A stretch of DNA of 64,000 nt from Kribbella caucasensis (GTDB taxonomy: Bacteria; Actinomycetota; Actinomycetes; Propionibacteriales; Kribbellaceae), in NCBI RefSeq assembly GCF_004361855.1, contig NZ_SNWQ01000017.1, positions 62,001 through 126,000 of the forward strand, read 5' to 3'. Every line of letters begins with the position of its first letter. Position 1 is the stretch's first letter. Below, piece by piece: positions 42,399 through 51,393 of this stretch. Made by a program: the position numbers and the translations under genes. The notes under the pieces are model-generated. The model searched no databases, was not told the DNA's origin, and worked only from the letters and a program-made list of their open reading frames with translations.

Positions 42399-43763
42399 GT
42401 GCTGGGACAGCGGAAACGCATCGGGGCCGTCGCGATCGCATTCCTGGTGACTGCGGTCAGCGGCTGCGCCGGCTGGGGTGGCGGCGCCGGTGGCGGTGGT
42501 GCGGACAGCATCAACGTGCTGATGGTGAACAACCCGCAGATGGTCGATCTGCAGAAGCTCACCGCCGACCACTTCACCAAAGAGACCGGTATCGCGGTCA
42601 ACTTCACCGTGCTGCCGGAGAACGACGTCCGGGACAAGATCAGCCAGGAGTTCTCCAGCCAGGCCGGCCAGTACGACGTGGCGTCGCTGAGCAACTTCGA
42701 GATCCCGATCTATGCCACCAGCAAGTGGATCGCACCCCTGTCGGACTACATCGCCAACGACCCGACCTTCGACCAGGACGACGTGCTCAAGCCGATGACG
42801 GACTCGCTGTCCGGCCAGGACGGCAAGGTGTACGGCGAACCCTTCTACGGCGAGTCGTCGTTCCTGATGTACCGCAAGGACGTGCTGGAGTCGAAGGGCA
42901 TCACGATGCCGGCCAAACCGACCTGGCAGCAGGTCGCCGAGATCGCCGCCCAGGTCGACAACGCCCAGCCCGGGATGCGCGGGATCTGCCTTCGCGGGCA
43001 GCCCGGCTGGGGCCAGGTGTTCGCGCCGCTGACCACCGTGGTGAACACCTTCGGCGGGACCTGGTTCACCGAGGACTGGCAGGCGAAGGTCGACGCCCCG
43101 GAGTTCACCGAGGCGGTCAAGTTCTACGTCGACCTGGTCCGCACCCACGGTGAGCTGGGCGCACCACAAGCGGGCTTCACCGAGTGCCTGAACAACACCG
43201 TCCAGAGCAACGTGGCGATGTGGTACGACGCGACGTCGGCCGCGGGTTCGCTGGAGGCGCCGAACTCTCCGGTCAAGGGCAAGATGGGGTACGCGCCCGC
43301 GCCGGTCGTGAAGACCGACAGCGCCGGCTGGTTGTACGCCTGGTCCTGGAGCATCCAGGAGGCCAGCAAGAAGAAGGACAACGCCTGGAAGTTCATCTCC
43401 TGGGCGTCCGGCAAGGAGTACGAGGAACTGGTCGGCCAGCAGCTCGGCTGGTCCCGGGTGCCGGCCGGCAAGCGTGCCTCGACGTACGAGAACCCCGAGT
43501 ACCTCAAGGAGGCCGCGGCCTTCGCGGGGCCGACCAAGCAGGCGATCGAGACGGCCGATCCGCGCAATCCCGGGGTCCAGCCGCGGCCGGCGATCGGGAT
43601 CCAGTTCGTCGACATCCCGGAGTTCCCGGATCTCGGCACCCAGGTCAGCCAGGACGTGAGTTCGGCGATCGCCGGGCGGATGAGCGTCGACGACGCCCTG
43701 AAACGCGGGCAGGAGCTCGCCGACGACGTGGCCGAGCGGTACCGCTCACGAGAAGCGAAGTAG
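42399..43763 (+). CDS. Polyol/sugar ABC transporter substrate-binding lipoprotein
   Basis: 454 residues from GTG 42399, preceded by AGAGGAG. The signal peptide ends in 'VTAVSGCAGW' (lipobox), followed by a Gly-rich linker. It is an SBP_bac_1 protein: 'LTADHFTKETGIAVNFTVLP', 'PIYATSKWIAPLSDYIA', 'YGEPFYGESSFLMYRKDVLE', 'NAWKFISWASGKEYEELVGQ'. In sequence style and context it resembles the sorbitol/mannitol-binding SmoE group. First gene of a seven-gene operon for uptake and breakdown of a sugar alcohol. Confidence 0.88.
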   Translation: MLGQRKRIGAVAIAFLVTAVSGCAGWGGGAGGGGADSINVLMVNNPQMVDLQKLTADHFTKETGIAVNFTVLPENDVRDKISQEFSSQAGQYDVASLSNFEIPIYATSKWIAPLSDYIANDPTFDQDDVLKPMTDSLSGQDGKVYGEPFYGESSFLMYRKDVLESKGITMPAKPTWQQVAEIAAQVDNAQPGMRGICLRGQPGWGQVFAPLTTVVNTFGGTWFTEDWQAKVDAPEFTEAVKFYVDLVRTHGELGAPQAGFTECLNNTVQSNVAMWYDATSAAGSLEAPNSPVKGKMGYAPAPVVKTDSAGWLYAWSWSIQEASKKKDNAWKFISWASGKEYEELVGQQLGWSRVPAGKRASTYENPEYLKEAAAFAGPTKQAIETADPRNPGVQPRPAIGIQFVDIPEFPDLGTQVSQDVSSAIAGRMSVDDALKRGQELADDVAERYRSREAK

Positions 43764-43773
43764 GGGAGCTGTG

Positions 43774-44727
43774 ATGACCGTCGAAACCGAGACCCGGCCT
43801 GGCCGGCACGCCGCGCCGCCGCCCGGTGGCGAAGGAACCCTGATGCGCCGGACCGGGGACTGGGCCCGCCGGGCACCGTTGCTGCCGGCCCTGATCTTCA
43901 TGATCATCGTGACCCAGTTGCCGTTCGTGGTCACCATCATCGTCTCGTTCATGGACTGGAACGCGTACTACCCCGACGAGCGCGGGTTCGCCGGGATCGA
44001 CAACTTCCGCCGGGTGCTGACCGACTCGAACACCCGGAGCGCGATCTGGGTGACGATCCTGCTCACCGCGGGTGTCGTCCTGATCAGCCTGGTGCTCGGA
44101 CTCCTGATCGCGTTGCTGCTGGACCGGAAGTTCCGCGGCCGCGGCGTGGTCCGGACGATGATGATCACGCCGTTCCTCGTCGTACCGGTCGCGGCCGCCC
44201 TGCTGTGGAAGCACGCGCTCTACAACCCGTCGTACGGGCTCTTCAACGGGGTGCTGAAGTGGTTGTTCGGTGACAACGCGCCGCAGCCGGACTGGATCAG
44301 CAACCAGCCGTTGTGGTCGATCATCTTCGCGCTGGTCTGGCAGTGGACGCCGTTCATGATGCTGATCCTGCTGGCCGGTCTGCAGAGCCGCCCGCTGGAC
44401 GTGATCGAGGCGGCCGGGATCGACGGCGCCAACCAGTGGGAGATCTTCCGGTACATGACGTTGCCGCACCTGCGCCAGTACCTCGAACTGAGCGCGCTGC
44501 TCGGCTCGATCTACGTGGTGCAGAACTTCGACGCCGTCTTCACCATCACGTCCGGCGGTCTCGGTACGGCGAACCTGCCGTACACGATCTACCAGACGTT
44601 CTACACCGCGCACGACTACGGCCGGGCTTCGGCGGCGGGCGTGATCGTCGTCATCGGCACGATCCTGATCGCGACGTTCGCGCTGCGGTCGGTGTCCACG
44701 CTGTTCCGAGAGGAGACCGGACGATGA
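43774..44727 (+). CDS. Polyol ABC transporter permease 1
   Basis: 317 residues from ATG 43774 (GTG 43771 is also in frame), with GGGGAGC upstream. Six membrane segments; the cytoplasmic EAA loop 'EAAGIDGANQWEIFRYMTLP' contacts the ATPase. It belongs to the MalF/SmoF-type permeases. No ATPase gene is in this operon, so a shared MsiK-type ATPase encoded elsewhere is probably used, as is common in actinomycetes. Confidence 0.9.
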   Translation: MTVETETRPGRHAAPPPGGEGTLMRRTGDWARRAPLLPALIFMIIVTQLPFVVTIIVSFMDWNAYYPDERGFAGIDNFRRVLTDSNTRSAIWVTILLTAGVVLISLVLGLLIALLLDRKFRGRGVVRTMMITPFLVVPVAAALLWKHALYNPSYGLFNGVLKWLFGDNAPQPDWISNQPLWSIIFALVWQWTPFMMLILLAGLQSRPLDVIEAAGIDGANQWEIFRYMTLPHLRQYLELSALLGSIYVVQNFDAVFTITSGGLGTANLPYTIYQTFYTAHDYGRASAAGVIVVIGTILIATFALRSVSTLFREETGR

Positions 44728-45566
44728 GCGGGCAGATCACGATCGTGACCGGACGGAAGAAGCGTGGCGGGGTGCTGCTGAGCGGGCTGGCCTGGATCGT
44801 CGGCCTCCTGTTCGTGCTGCCGGTGCTGTGGATGCTGCTGACCTCGTTCCACTCCGAGGAGGACGCGGCGAAGAACCCGCCGGACGTCGCCGCGCCGCTG
44901 ACGCTGGACGGCTACCGGTCGTTCTTCGACACCGGGCCCTGGCCGTCGATCGCGAACTCGCTGACCGCGAGCATCCTGTCCACCGCGCTGGTCATCCTGC
45001 TCGCGTTCCCGGCGGCGTACGCGCTGTCGATCCGGCCGGTACGGAAGTGGACCGACGTGCTGTTCTTCTTCCTGTCCACGAAGATGCTGCCGGTGGTCGC
45101 CGGCCTGCTGCCGATCTACCTGTTCGCACAGTCGGTCGGGTTCCTGGACAACATCTGGCTGCTGATCATCCTGTACACGTCGATGAACCTGCCGATCGCC
45201 GTGTGGATGCTGCGGTCGTTCCTGTCCGAGGTACCGGTGGAGATCCTGGAGGCCGCGTCGGTCGACGGTGCGAACCTGGTCCGGACACTGCGGTCCGTGG
45301 TCGCGCCGGTGGTGACACCGGGGATCGCGTCGGCGGCGCTGATCTGCTTCATCTTCAGCTGGAACGAGCTGCTGTTCGCCCGGGTGCTGACCGGTACGGT
45401 GGCGCAGACCGCGCCGGTGTTCTTGACTGGGTTCGTGACCAGTCAAGGGTTGTTCCTCGCCAAGGTGTGTGCCGCGTCGATCGTGGTGTCGCTGCCTGTG
45501 CTGATCGCCGGGTTCGCGGCTCAGGACAAGCTCGTCCAGGGTCTGTCGCTGGGAGCCGTCAAGTGA
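44724..45566 (+). CDS. Polyol ABC transporter permease 2
   Basis: 280 residues from ATG 44724, overlapping the previous stop as ATGA. MalG/SmoG-type permease with six segments; 'EAASVDGANLVRTLRSVVAP' is the EAA loop. 'FFFLSTKMLPVVAGLLPIYL' is typical of the sorbitol/mannitol group. Translation is coupled at both ends: the downstream dehydrogenase starts at GTG 45563 in GTGA overlap. Confidence 0.9.
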   Translation: MSGQITIVTGRKKRGGVLLSGLAWIVGLLFVLPVLWMLLTSFHSEEDAAKNPPDVAAPLTLDGYRSFFDTGPWPSIANSLTASILSTALVILLAFPAAYALSIRPVRKWTDVLFFFLSTKMLPVVAGLLPIYLFAQSVGFLDNIWLLIILYTSMNLPIAVWMLRSFLSEVPVEILEAASVDGANLVRTLRSVVAPVVTPGIASAALICFIFSWNELLFARVLTGTVAQTAPVFLTGFVTSQGLFLAKVCAASIVVSLPVLIAGFAAQDKLVQGLSLGAVK

Positions 45567-47032
45567 CCTTGAACTCCGGCTCGTTGGGTGCTCTCGGCAA
45601 CAAGGTCGGCGGGCCGGCGTACGACCGTACGGCGGTCCGCCCGGGCATCGTGCACTTCGGCGTGGGCGGGTTCCACCGGGCCCATCAGGCGATGTACCTG
45701 GACCGGTTGATGAACGACGGCAAGGCACTCGACTGGGGGATCGCCGGGGTCGGGGTGATGCCGGCCGATCGGCGGATGGCCGACGTGATGAAGGCGCAGG
45801 ACTGCCTGTACACGTTGGTGGTCAAGCATCCGGACGGGACGCTCGAGCCACGGGTGATCGGCTCGATCGTCGAGTACCTGTTCGCGCCGGACGACCCGGA
45901 GGCGGTGCTCGCGCGGATGGCGGATCCGCAGACCCGGATCGTTTCGCTGACGATCACCGAGGGCGGGTATCACGTTCACCAGGTGACTGGGGAACTGGAC
46001 ACGTCCGACGCCGGGCTTGCCGCGGACCTGGTCGAGGGCGCCACGCCGATCAGTGTCTTCGGGTTCGTCGTGGAGGCGCTGGCCCGGCGCCGGGCGGCCG
46101 GGGTTCCGCCTTTCACGGTGATGTCGTGCGACAACATCCCGGGGAACGGTCACGTCGCGCGGAAGATGCTGACCTCGTTCGCCCGGTTGAAGGACCCCGA
46201 GCTGGCCGACTGGGTCGAGCGCGAGGTCCGGTTCCCGAACTCGATGGTGGACCGGATCACGCCGGTCACCGCCGATGCCGACCGGGACGCGCTGGCCGAC
46301 CGGTTCGGCGTCGAGGACGGGTGGCCGGTGGTCTGCGAGCCGTTCACCCAATGGGTGCTCGAGGACGATTTCGGTGCCGGCCGGCCGCCGTACGAGGAGG
46401 TCGGCGTGCAACTGGTGCACGACGTCGAGCCGTACGAGCTGATGAAGTTGCGGCTGCTGAACGCGAGCCACCAGGCGCTCTGCTACCTGGGCTATCTGGC
46501 CGGATACCGGTACGCGCACGAGGTCTGCCAGGACAAGCTGTTCGTCGACTTCCTGCTCGGCTACATGGACGAGGAGGGGACGCCGACGCTGCCGGAGGTG
46601 CCCGGGGTCGACCTGTTCCGGTACAAGCGGCAGCTGATCGAGCGGTTCGCCAACCCGGAGGTGCGGGACACGCTCGCGCGGCTCTGCGCGGAGAGCTCGG
46701 ACCGGATCCCGAAATGGTTGCTGCCCGTCATCCGTGAACAGCTCGCCGCGGGCCGCGGGATCGACCGAGCCGCGCTGGTGGTCGCCTCCTGGGCCCGGTA
46801 CGCCGAGGGCGTGGACGAGCAGGGCGAACCGATCGAGGTGGTCGACCGATTGCGCGACAAGCTGGTTGAGCGGGCCCAGCGGAACCGGGAAGATCCCTTG
46901 GTGTTCATCTCTGATCCGGATCTGTTCGGTGACCTGGCTGCCGATGAGCGGTTCGTGGCGGCGTACAGATCTTCGCTGTCGTCGCTGCACGAGCGTGGAG
47001 CCCGGGCGACGCTTGAAGGACTGGCCGGTTGA
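45563..47032 (+). CDS. Mannitol/D-arabitol dehydrogenase family (long-chain polyol dehydrogenase)
   Basis: 489 residues from GTG 45563, which overlaps the permease stop as GTGA. The NAD-binding start 'PGIVHFGVGGFHRAHQAMYL', 'SLTITEGGYHV', 'FTVMSCDNIPGNG', and the catalytic 'ELMKLRLLNASHQALCYLG' (K..LLN.SH) define the family. It oxidises mannitol to fructose or D-arabitol to D-xylulose. Xylulokinase at the end of the operon makes D-arabitol an attractive substrate, but mannitol cannot be excluded. Confidence 0.92.
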   Translation: MTLNSGSLGALGNKVGGPAYDRTAVRPGIVHFGVGGFHRAHQAMYLDRLMNDGKALDWGIAGVGVMPADRRMADVMKAQDCLYTLVVKHPDGTLEPRVIGSIVEYLFAPDDPEAVLARMADPQTRIVSLTITEGGYHVHQVTGELDTSDAGLAADLVEGATPISVFGFVVEALARRRAAGVPPFTVMSCDNIPGNGHVARKMLTSFARLKDPELADWVEREVRFPNSMVDRITPVTADADRDALADRFGVEDGWPVVCEPFTQWVLEDDFGAGRPPYEEVGVQLVHDVEPYELMKLRLLNASHQALCYLGYLAGYRYAHEVCQDKLFVDFLLGYMDEEGTPTLPEVPGVDLFRYKRQLIERFANPEVRDTLARLCAESSDRIPKWLLPVIREQLAAGRGIDRAALVVASWARYAEGVDEQGEPIEVVDRLRDKLVERAQRNREDPLVFISDPDLFGDLAADERFVAAYRSSLSSLHERGARATLEGLAG

Positions 47033-48060
47033 TGGTTGACACCATGCGGGTGTCCGTACTGCGTGGCGTCGGCGACGTGGTCCTGGAGCGGCGGGCGGTG
47101 CCACGGCCGGGCCCAGGCGAGGTTCTGGTGAAGGTGTCCGCCGTCGGGGTGTGCGGATCCGACACGCACTACTTCGACCACGGACGGATCGGGAGATTCG
47201 TCGTCGACCAGCCGCTCGTCCTGGGTCACGAAGCGTCGGGCGTGATCGCCGAGGTCGGCCCGGGAGTGACCGGCCGCCGGGTCGGGCAGCGGGTGTCGAT
47301 CGAGCCCGGCCGGCCGGACTTCACCTGCGAGCAGTGCCTCGCCGGACGGTACAACCTCTGCCCGGACATGCGGTTCTTCGCCACCCCTCCGGTCGACGGT
47401 GCCTTCGCCGAGTTGGTCGTCGTACACCAGGCGATGGCGCACGTCGTACCGGACGGCGTGAGCGACGAGGCGGCGGCTTTGCTGGAGCCGTTGTCGGTGG
47501 CTGTCTGGGCCTGCGGAAAGGGCGCGGTCGGTGCCGGTTCACGGGTGCTGGTCACCGGCGCCGGGGCGATCGGCCTGCTCTGCGTGCAGGTGGCGCGAGC
47601 ACTCGGCGCGACCCGGATCGCGGTCTCCGACGTGAATCCCGCACGTCTCGCGGCAGCGTCGGAGCTTGGTGCCACCGACGTGATCGACGCCCGTACGGCG
47701 AGGTTGGCGGCCGGACTGGACTGGTCCCCGACCGTACTGCTCGAATGCTCCGGACATCCACCCGTCGTCGCCGAGGGCATCCGATCCCTCGCCGCGGCCG
47801 GCCGCGCGGTGCTGGTGGGCATGGGTGGTGACGAGCTGCCGTTGCCGCTGTCGTACGTGCAGGAGCATGAGATCGAGGTGACCGGAACCTTCCGCTATGC
47901 CAATACGTGGCCTACGGCGATCGCATTGGTGGAGAGCGGCCGAGTCGACCTGGACAGGCTGGTGACCAGCCGCCACGGGCTGGAGCAGACACCGGACGCG
48001 TTGGCTGCCTCCCGCCGGGACCCCGAGGCGATCAAGGCGATCGTCCATCCCGGGAGGTGA
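47032..48060 (+). CDS. Zinc-dependent sorbitol/xylitol dehydrogenase (MDR family)
   Basis: 342 residues from ATG 47032, overlapping the preceding TGA by one base; ATG 47044 is a possible inner start. Catalytic zinc ligands are in 'GVCGSDTHYF' and 'VLGHEASGVI'; the structural-zinc loop reads 'FTCEQCLAGRYNLCPDMRFF'. The Rossmann motif is 'VLVTGAGAIGLLCVQVARAL'. The L-iditol dehydrogenase group oxidises sorbitol to fructose or xylitol to D-xylulose with NAD. Having two different polyol dehydrogenases in one operon suggests use of more than one sugar alcohol. Confidence 0.9.
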   Translation: MVDTMRVSVLRGVGDVVLERRAVPRPGPGEVLVKVSAVGVCGSDTHYFDHGRIGRFVVDQPLVLGHEASGVIAEVGPGVTGRRVGQRVSIEPGRPDFTCEQCLAGRYNLCPDMRFFATPPVDGAFAELVVVHQAMAHVVPDGVSDEAAALLEPLSVAVWACGKGAVGAGSRVLVTGAGAIGLLCVQVARALGATRIAVSDVNPARLAAASELGATDVIDARTARLAAGLDWSPTVLLECSGHPPVVAEGIRSLAAAGRAVLVGMGGDELPLPLSYVQEHEIEVTGTFRYANTWPTAIALVESGRVDLDRLVTSRHGLEQTPDALAASRRDPEAIKAIVHPGR

Positions 48061-48134
48061 GCGTCATCCTCGAGGCCGGTGGGTAGCGGATACCGTTGGG
48101 CCGCGCCCCACCGCTCCGAGAAGAGAGGCCGAAC

Positions 48135-49568
48135 ATGAGTCAGCAGAGACTGGTCGCCGGAGTGGACTGCTCCACCCAGGCGACCAAGGTCGTGGTGTGC
48201 GATGCGGCGACCGGTGAGGTACTACGGGAGGGGCGCGCGCCGCATCCCGACGCCACCCAGGTCGACCCGGCCGAGTGGTTCCGGGCTTGGGAGATCGCGT
48301 CGGCGGACGGCCTGCTCGAGGGGGTCGAGGCGATCTCGGTCGGCGGCCAGCAACACGGCATGGTCCTGCTCGACGGCGCTGGTGACGTCGTCCACCCGGC
48401 CGTGCTGTGGAACGACACCAGTTCGGCCGATGCCACGCTCGAGCTGATCTCCGAACTGGGCGGCCCCGAGGCCTGGGCCAAGGCGACCGGATCGGTCCCG
48501 GTCCCCAGCTTCACGATCACCAAGCTCCGCTGGGTCCGCGACGCTCCTGCGGCCGCTCGGGCAGAGGCTGTTGCGCTGCCGCATGACTGGCTCACGCACA
48601 AGCTGGCCGCGGACCGTGACGGCATCCAGGACATCACCACCGACCGCGGCGACGCATCAGGTACCGGTTGGTGGTCCCCGTTCTCCAACGACTACTCACC
48701 GGAGCTCGTCGAACGCGCCTTCGGCCGCCCCCTCGCCCTGCCCCGCGTCGCCGGCCCAGCCGAGATCGTCGGCCACACCGCGTCCGGCGCCGCCCTGGCC
48801 GCCGGCACCGGCGACAACATGGCGGCGGCACTCGGTCTCGACCTCCAACCCGGCGACGTCGCCGTCTCCCTCGGCACCAGCGGCACCGCCTTCGCCACGA
48901 CGTCGACTCCCACCGCCGACCCGACCGGCTTGGTGGCGGGCTTTGCCGATGCGACCGGCGGCTACCTCCCCCTCGTCTGCACCCTCAATGCAGCTCGGGT
49001 CCTCTCCGCCACCGCCCAGCTCGTCGGCCTTGACCTCACCGCCTTCGACGAAGCCGCTCTGGCCTCCTCCGGTTCCGACGGTCTGGTCCTTCTGCCCTAC
49101 CTGGACGGCGAACGCACCCCCGACCTCCCGCACTCGACCGGCCTCATCTACGGCCTCACCCGGGCCACCGCCAACCCGTCGACCATGGCCCGGGCCGCCG
49201 TGGAAGGCCTGCTCTGCGGCCTGGCCGACGCGGTCGACGCGCTCCGCGCCCAGGGCATCCCGGTCAACCGCATCCTCCTTCTTGGTGGTGCCGCCCGCTC
49301 CCGCGCAGTACAGGCTCTCGCCCCCGCGTTGCTGGGCGCTGCGGTCGTTCTCCCGGAGCCAGGTGAGTACGTCGCACTCGGTGCCGCCCGCCAAGCCGCC
49401 TGGGCCCTCTCCGGCGATCCGACCCCGACCACCTGGCCGATCGCGCTCGGCACTCCCGAACCAGCCGGCCTGACCGACACCGACGCAGCCGAGGTCCGAG
49501 AGCTCTACGCCACGGTCCTCACCAACACCCGCCCACTCCTTGCGCAACCTTTACGCAAACGCTTGTAA
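48135..49568 (+). CDS. xylB: Xylulokinase (FGGY family)
   Basis: 477 residues from ATG 48135, with AGAGAGG upstream. 'VAGVDCSTQATKVVVCDA' (phosphate loop), 'ISVGGQQHGMVLLDGAGDVV' (GGQQHG is a xylulokinase signature), 'AAGTGDNMAAALGLDLQPGD' with the catalytic Asp, 'AVSLGTSGTAFAT', and the C-terminal 'RILLLGGAARSRAVQALAP' are all present. It converts D-xylulose to xylulose-5-phosphate, the step that joins polyol oxidation to the pentose phosphate pathway. It is 74 bases behind the dehydrogenase and is last in the operon; a hairpin follows. Confidence 0.93.
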   Translation: MSQQRLVAGVDCSTQATKVVVCDAATGEVLREGRAPHPDATQVDPAEWFRAWEIASADGLLEGVEAISVGGQQHGMVLLDGAGDVVHPAVLWNDTSSADATLELISELGGPEAWAKATGSVPVPSFTITKLRWVRDAPAAARAEAVALPHDWLTHKLAADRDGIQDITTDRGDASGTGWWSPFSNDYSPELVERAFGRPLALPRVAGPAEIVGHTASGAALAAGTGDNMAAALGLDLQPGDVAVSLGTSGTAFATTSTPTADPTGLVAGFADATGGYLPLVCTLNAARVLSATAQLVGLDLTAFDEAALASSGSDGLVLLPYLDGERTPDLPHSTGLIYGLTRATANPSTMARAAVEGLLCGLADAVDALRAQGIPVNRILLLGGAARSRAVQALAPALLGAAVVLPEPGEYVALGAARQAAWALSGDPTPTTWPIALGTPEPAGLTDTDAAEVRELYATVLTNTRPLLAQPLRKRL

Positions 49569-49580
49569 CACTCACCGTGA

Positions 49581-50486
49581 TCACCCGATAAGCCAGCGGG
49601 CGCGGCCATTTCCCGCCCGCTGCGACTTACTCTGGGGGTTCGTTCGACCGTCTCGGTCAGCGCTGACGCCCCGACCGGCTATCTGCTGAAGACCTGCTTG
49701 GTCGAGTTGAGCGCCGCGCAGCCGGCCGACTCCGTGGGCATGGGCAGCTACTGCGCCACACCCACCGCCAGTCCCCGCACCACGGCGGCGGTGACACCGA
49801 AGGTCTCCGGTCCGGGATCCATCTCCTTCTCGCTCGAGACCGACGGCTCCCACCGCAAGCTGATCGCGCAGCCGGTGACGCTCCTCGCGGCGCGCCGGGC
49901 GACGATCTCCGCTCCGGCGGTGAACTACGGTCAACGGGGCACTGCGAAGGTGACCGTGCAGGACACCCACCGGCTCGGTACCTGGTCGGCCGCGCCCGCC
50001 GGTATCACCGTGACCTTGCAGCGCCAGGCGGTCGGCGGTACCACCTGGGCGACGGTCGGCTCGGTGAAGACGGTGACGGGCGGCGTGGCCTCGATCCCCT
50101 TCACCAGCGGCGCAAACGGCAGCTTCCGGGCCGTACTGGCGTCCTCGGTCCCGGGCGAGACGGTGATCGCGCCGACCGTACCGGCCGTGTCCGTCGCGAC
50201 CGTTGTCTGGCGCGTTGTGCCGACCTCGGTCACTCGCGCGAAGACCGTCACCTACGAGGTCGCCGCGGCGCCGTACGACGCCGGAGCCGTCGCACACCTG
50301 CAGGCCCGCAAGCCCGGCTCCACCGTGTGGACCACGGTCCGCAGCGTCGCAGTCCCGACCAACACGATCACCCGCATCGCCTACGCCTTCCCAACCACCG
50401 GAACCTGGTCGGTCCGAGTCCTCCGAGCCGCCACCAAACAACACGCCGCCGGCCTGTCCGGCCCCGCCACCGTCAAGGTGAGCTAG
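49581..50486 (+). pseudogene. Secreted Ig-like protein, 5'-truncated
   Basis: The frame is open from a TGA at 49578-49580 to TAG 50484-50486. Protein-like sequence begins by about 49635 ('TVSVSADAPTGYLLKTCLVE', 'LSAAQPADSVGMGSYCATPT'), before any possible start: no ATG or GTG occurs in this stretch, the first TTG is 49698, and there is no signal peptide. The rest has Ig-like strands ('GQRGTAKVTVQDTHRLGTWS', 'TVTYEVAAAPYDAGAVAHLQ') as found in actinobacterial surface proteins. I read it as a gene that lost its 5' end to the polyol operon side. Confidence 0.55.
49595..49621. terminator. Hairpin after xylulokinase gene
   Basis: AGCGGGCG (49595-49602) and CGCCCGCT (49614-49621) pair perfectly around 11 bases, 26 bases after the stop. 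It is the likely end of the polyol operon. Confidence 0.6.
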
Positions 50487-50507
50487 TGGCCCGTTGCGCG
50501 CCACTAG
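50483..50507. terminator. Hairpin overlapping the 50486 stop
   Basis: CTAGTGGC (50483-50490) and GCCACTAG (50500-50507) pair around 9 bases and are followed by TTGTTTG. The stop codon lies within the first arm. Confidence 0.55.
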
Positions 50508-50566
50508 TTGTTTGAAATGGAGCGATGACGGTTACCGGGAGTGTGGTCGACGAGAGGAGGACCACG

Positions 50567-50956
50567 ATGAGTGACCGTGTACTGCTGGTGAAACTGGGTG
50601 AAACGGACCTGGTGCTGGCTGATCCCGAGGACGATATTCGTGGCCGGACGGTCGTGGACACCGACGGGGAGAAGTTCGGCAAGGTGGACGGACTCTTCCT
50701 GGACCACGACGAGGGCAAGGTGCGGCTGCTGCAGGTCGTGGACGGCGGATTCCTCGGCCTGGGCAAGGAGTCGCGCCTGGTCCCGGTCGAACTGGTCCGC
50801 AAGCTCGACGCCGACCAGGTCGTGATCGACCGCCACCGGCAGGCCGTGGTCGATGCCCCCGGCTACGACCCCGAACTGACCGACGCCCCGGACTACGACG
50901 ACATCTACCGCTACTACGACGTCGGCCCCTGGTGGGGCACCAGACCATTCGGCTGA
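50567..50956 (+). CDS. PRC-barrel domain protein
   Basis: 129 residues from ATG 50567, with GAGGAGG upstream. 'DDIRGRTVVDTDGEKFGKVD' 'GLFLDHDEGKVRLLQV' and 'GGFLGLGKESRLVPVELV' form a PRC-barrel beta domain (about 20-95), as in photosynthetic reaction centre H and RimM. The tail is rich in Asp and Tyr ('DAPDYDDIYRYYDVGPWWG'). Stand-alone PRC proteins in actinomycetes are often stress-related; role unproven. Single-gene unit between two hairpins. Confidence 0.82.
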   Translation: MSDRVLLVKLGETDLVLADPEDDIRGRTVVDTDGEKFGKVDGLFLDHDEGKVRLLQVVDGGFLGLGKESRLVPVELVRKLDADQVVIDRHRQAVVDAPGYDPELTDAPDYDDIYRYYDVGPWWGTRPFG

Positions 50957-50987
50957 CCCCGCCGGACGCGGGGACCTTGAACACCAT

Positions 50988-51049
50988 CCCGGGACCGTGA
51001 ACAAGGCATAACCTGTCCCAGCCCCCGACAACTTGTTCACGGTTCCGGG
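50988..51049. terminator. 18-bp hairpin after the PRC-barrel gene
   Basis: CCCGGGACCGTGAACAAG (50988-51005) pairs with CTTGTTCACGGTTCCGGG (51032-51049); the only mismatch in DNA is a G-U pair in RNA. It contains the GTGAACAAG motif shared with the repeat at 38891. A nested hairpin follows (TTGAGCAC 51130-51137 with GTGCTCAA 51175-51182; CGGGCCAG 51137-51144 with CTGGCCCG 51152-51159). No gene is seen in 50957-51393. Confidence 0.6.
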
Positions 51050-51393
51050 AACTGCGGCTGCGCCGGAGGAACTCTCCCAAGTCCGCTTGGCAGGAGGCCC
51101 GGCCTTCCAGATGGGTTTGAGCGGCGACCTTGAGCACGGGCCAGTCACGTCCTGGCCCGGAACACGGCCGGCCGGTGCTCAAAGCGGCGGCACTCGAGAC
51201 CCCGCCAGCCGGAGCAGCTCACTGAGCGGCTGGAGGAGTTGGATGGGGTGGCCGTCGAGATCGGCGGTCCACAGGATTGCCCGCGGGCTCCGGAACACGC
51301 GACCGAGCGTGCCGGCGTACGGATTGCCGTCGTTGTAGATTGCGGTGACTTGTTGTCGACGGGATCCCGCCCGGTCCAGGATTGGACGGACCG

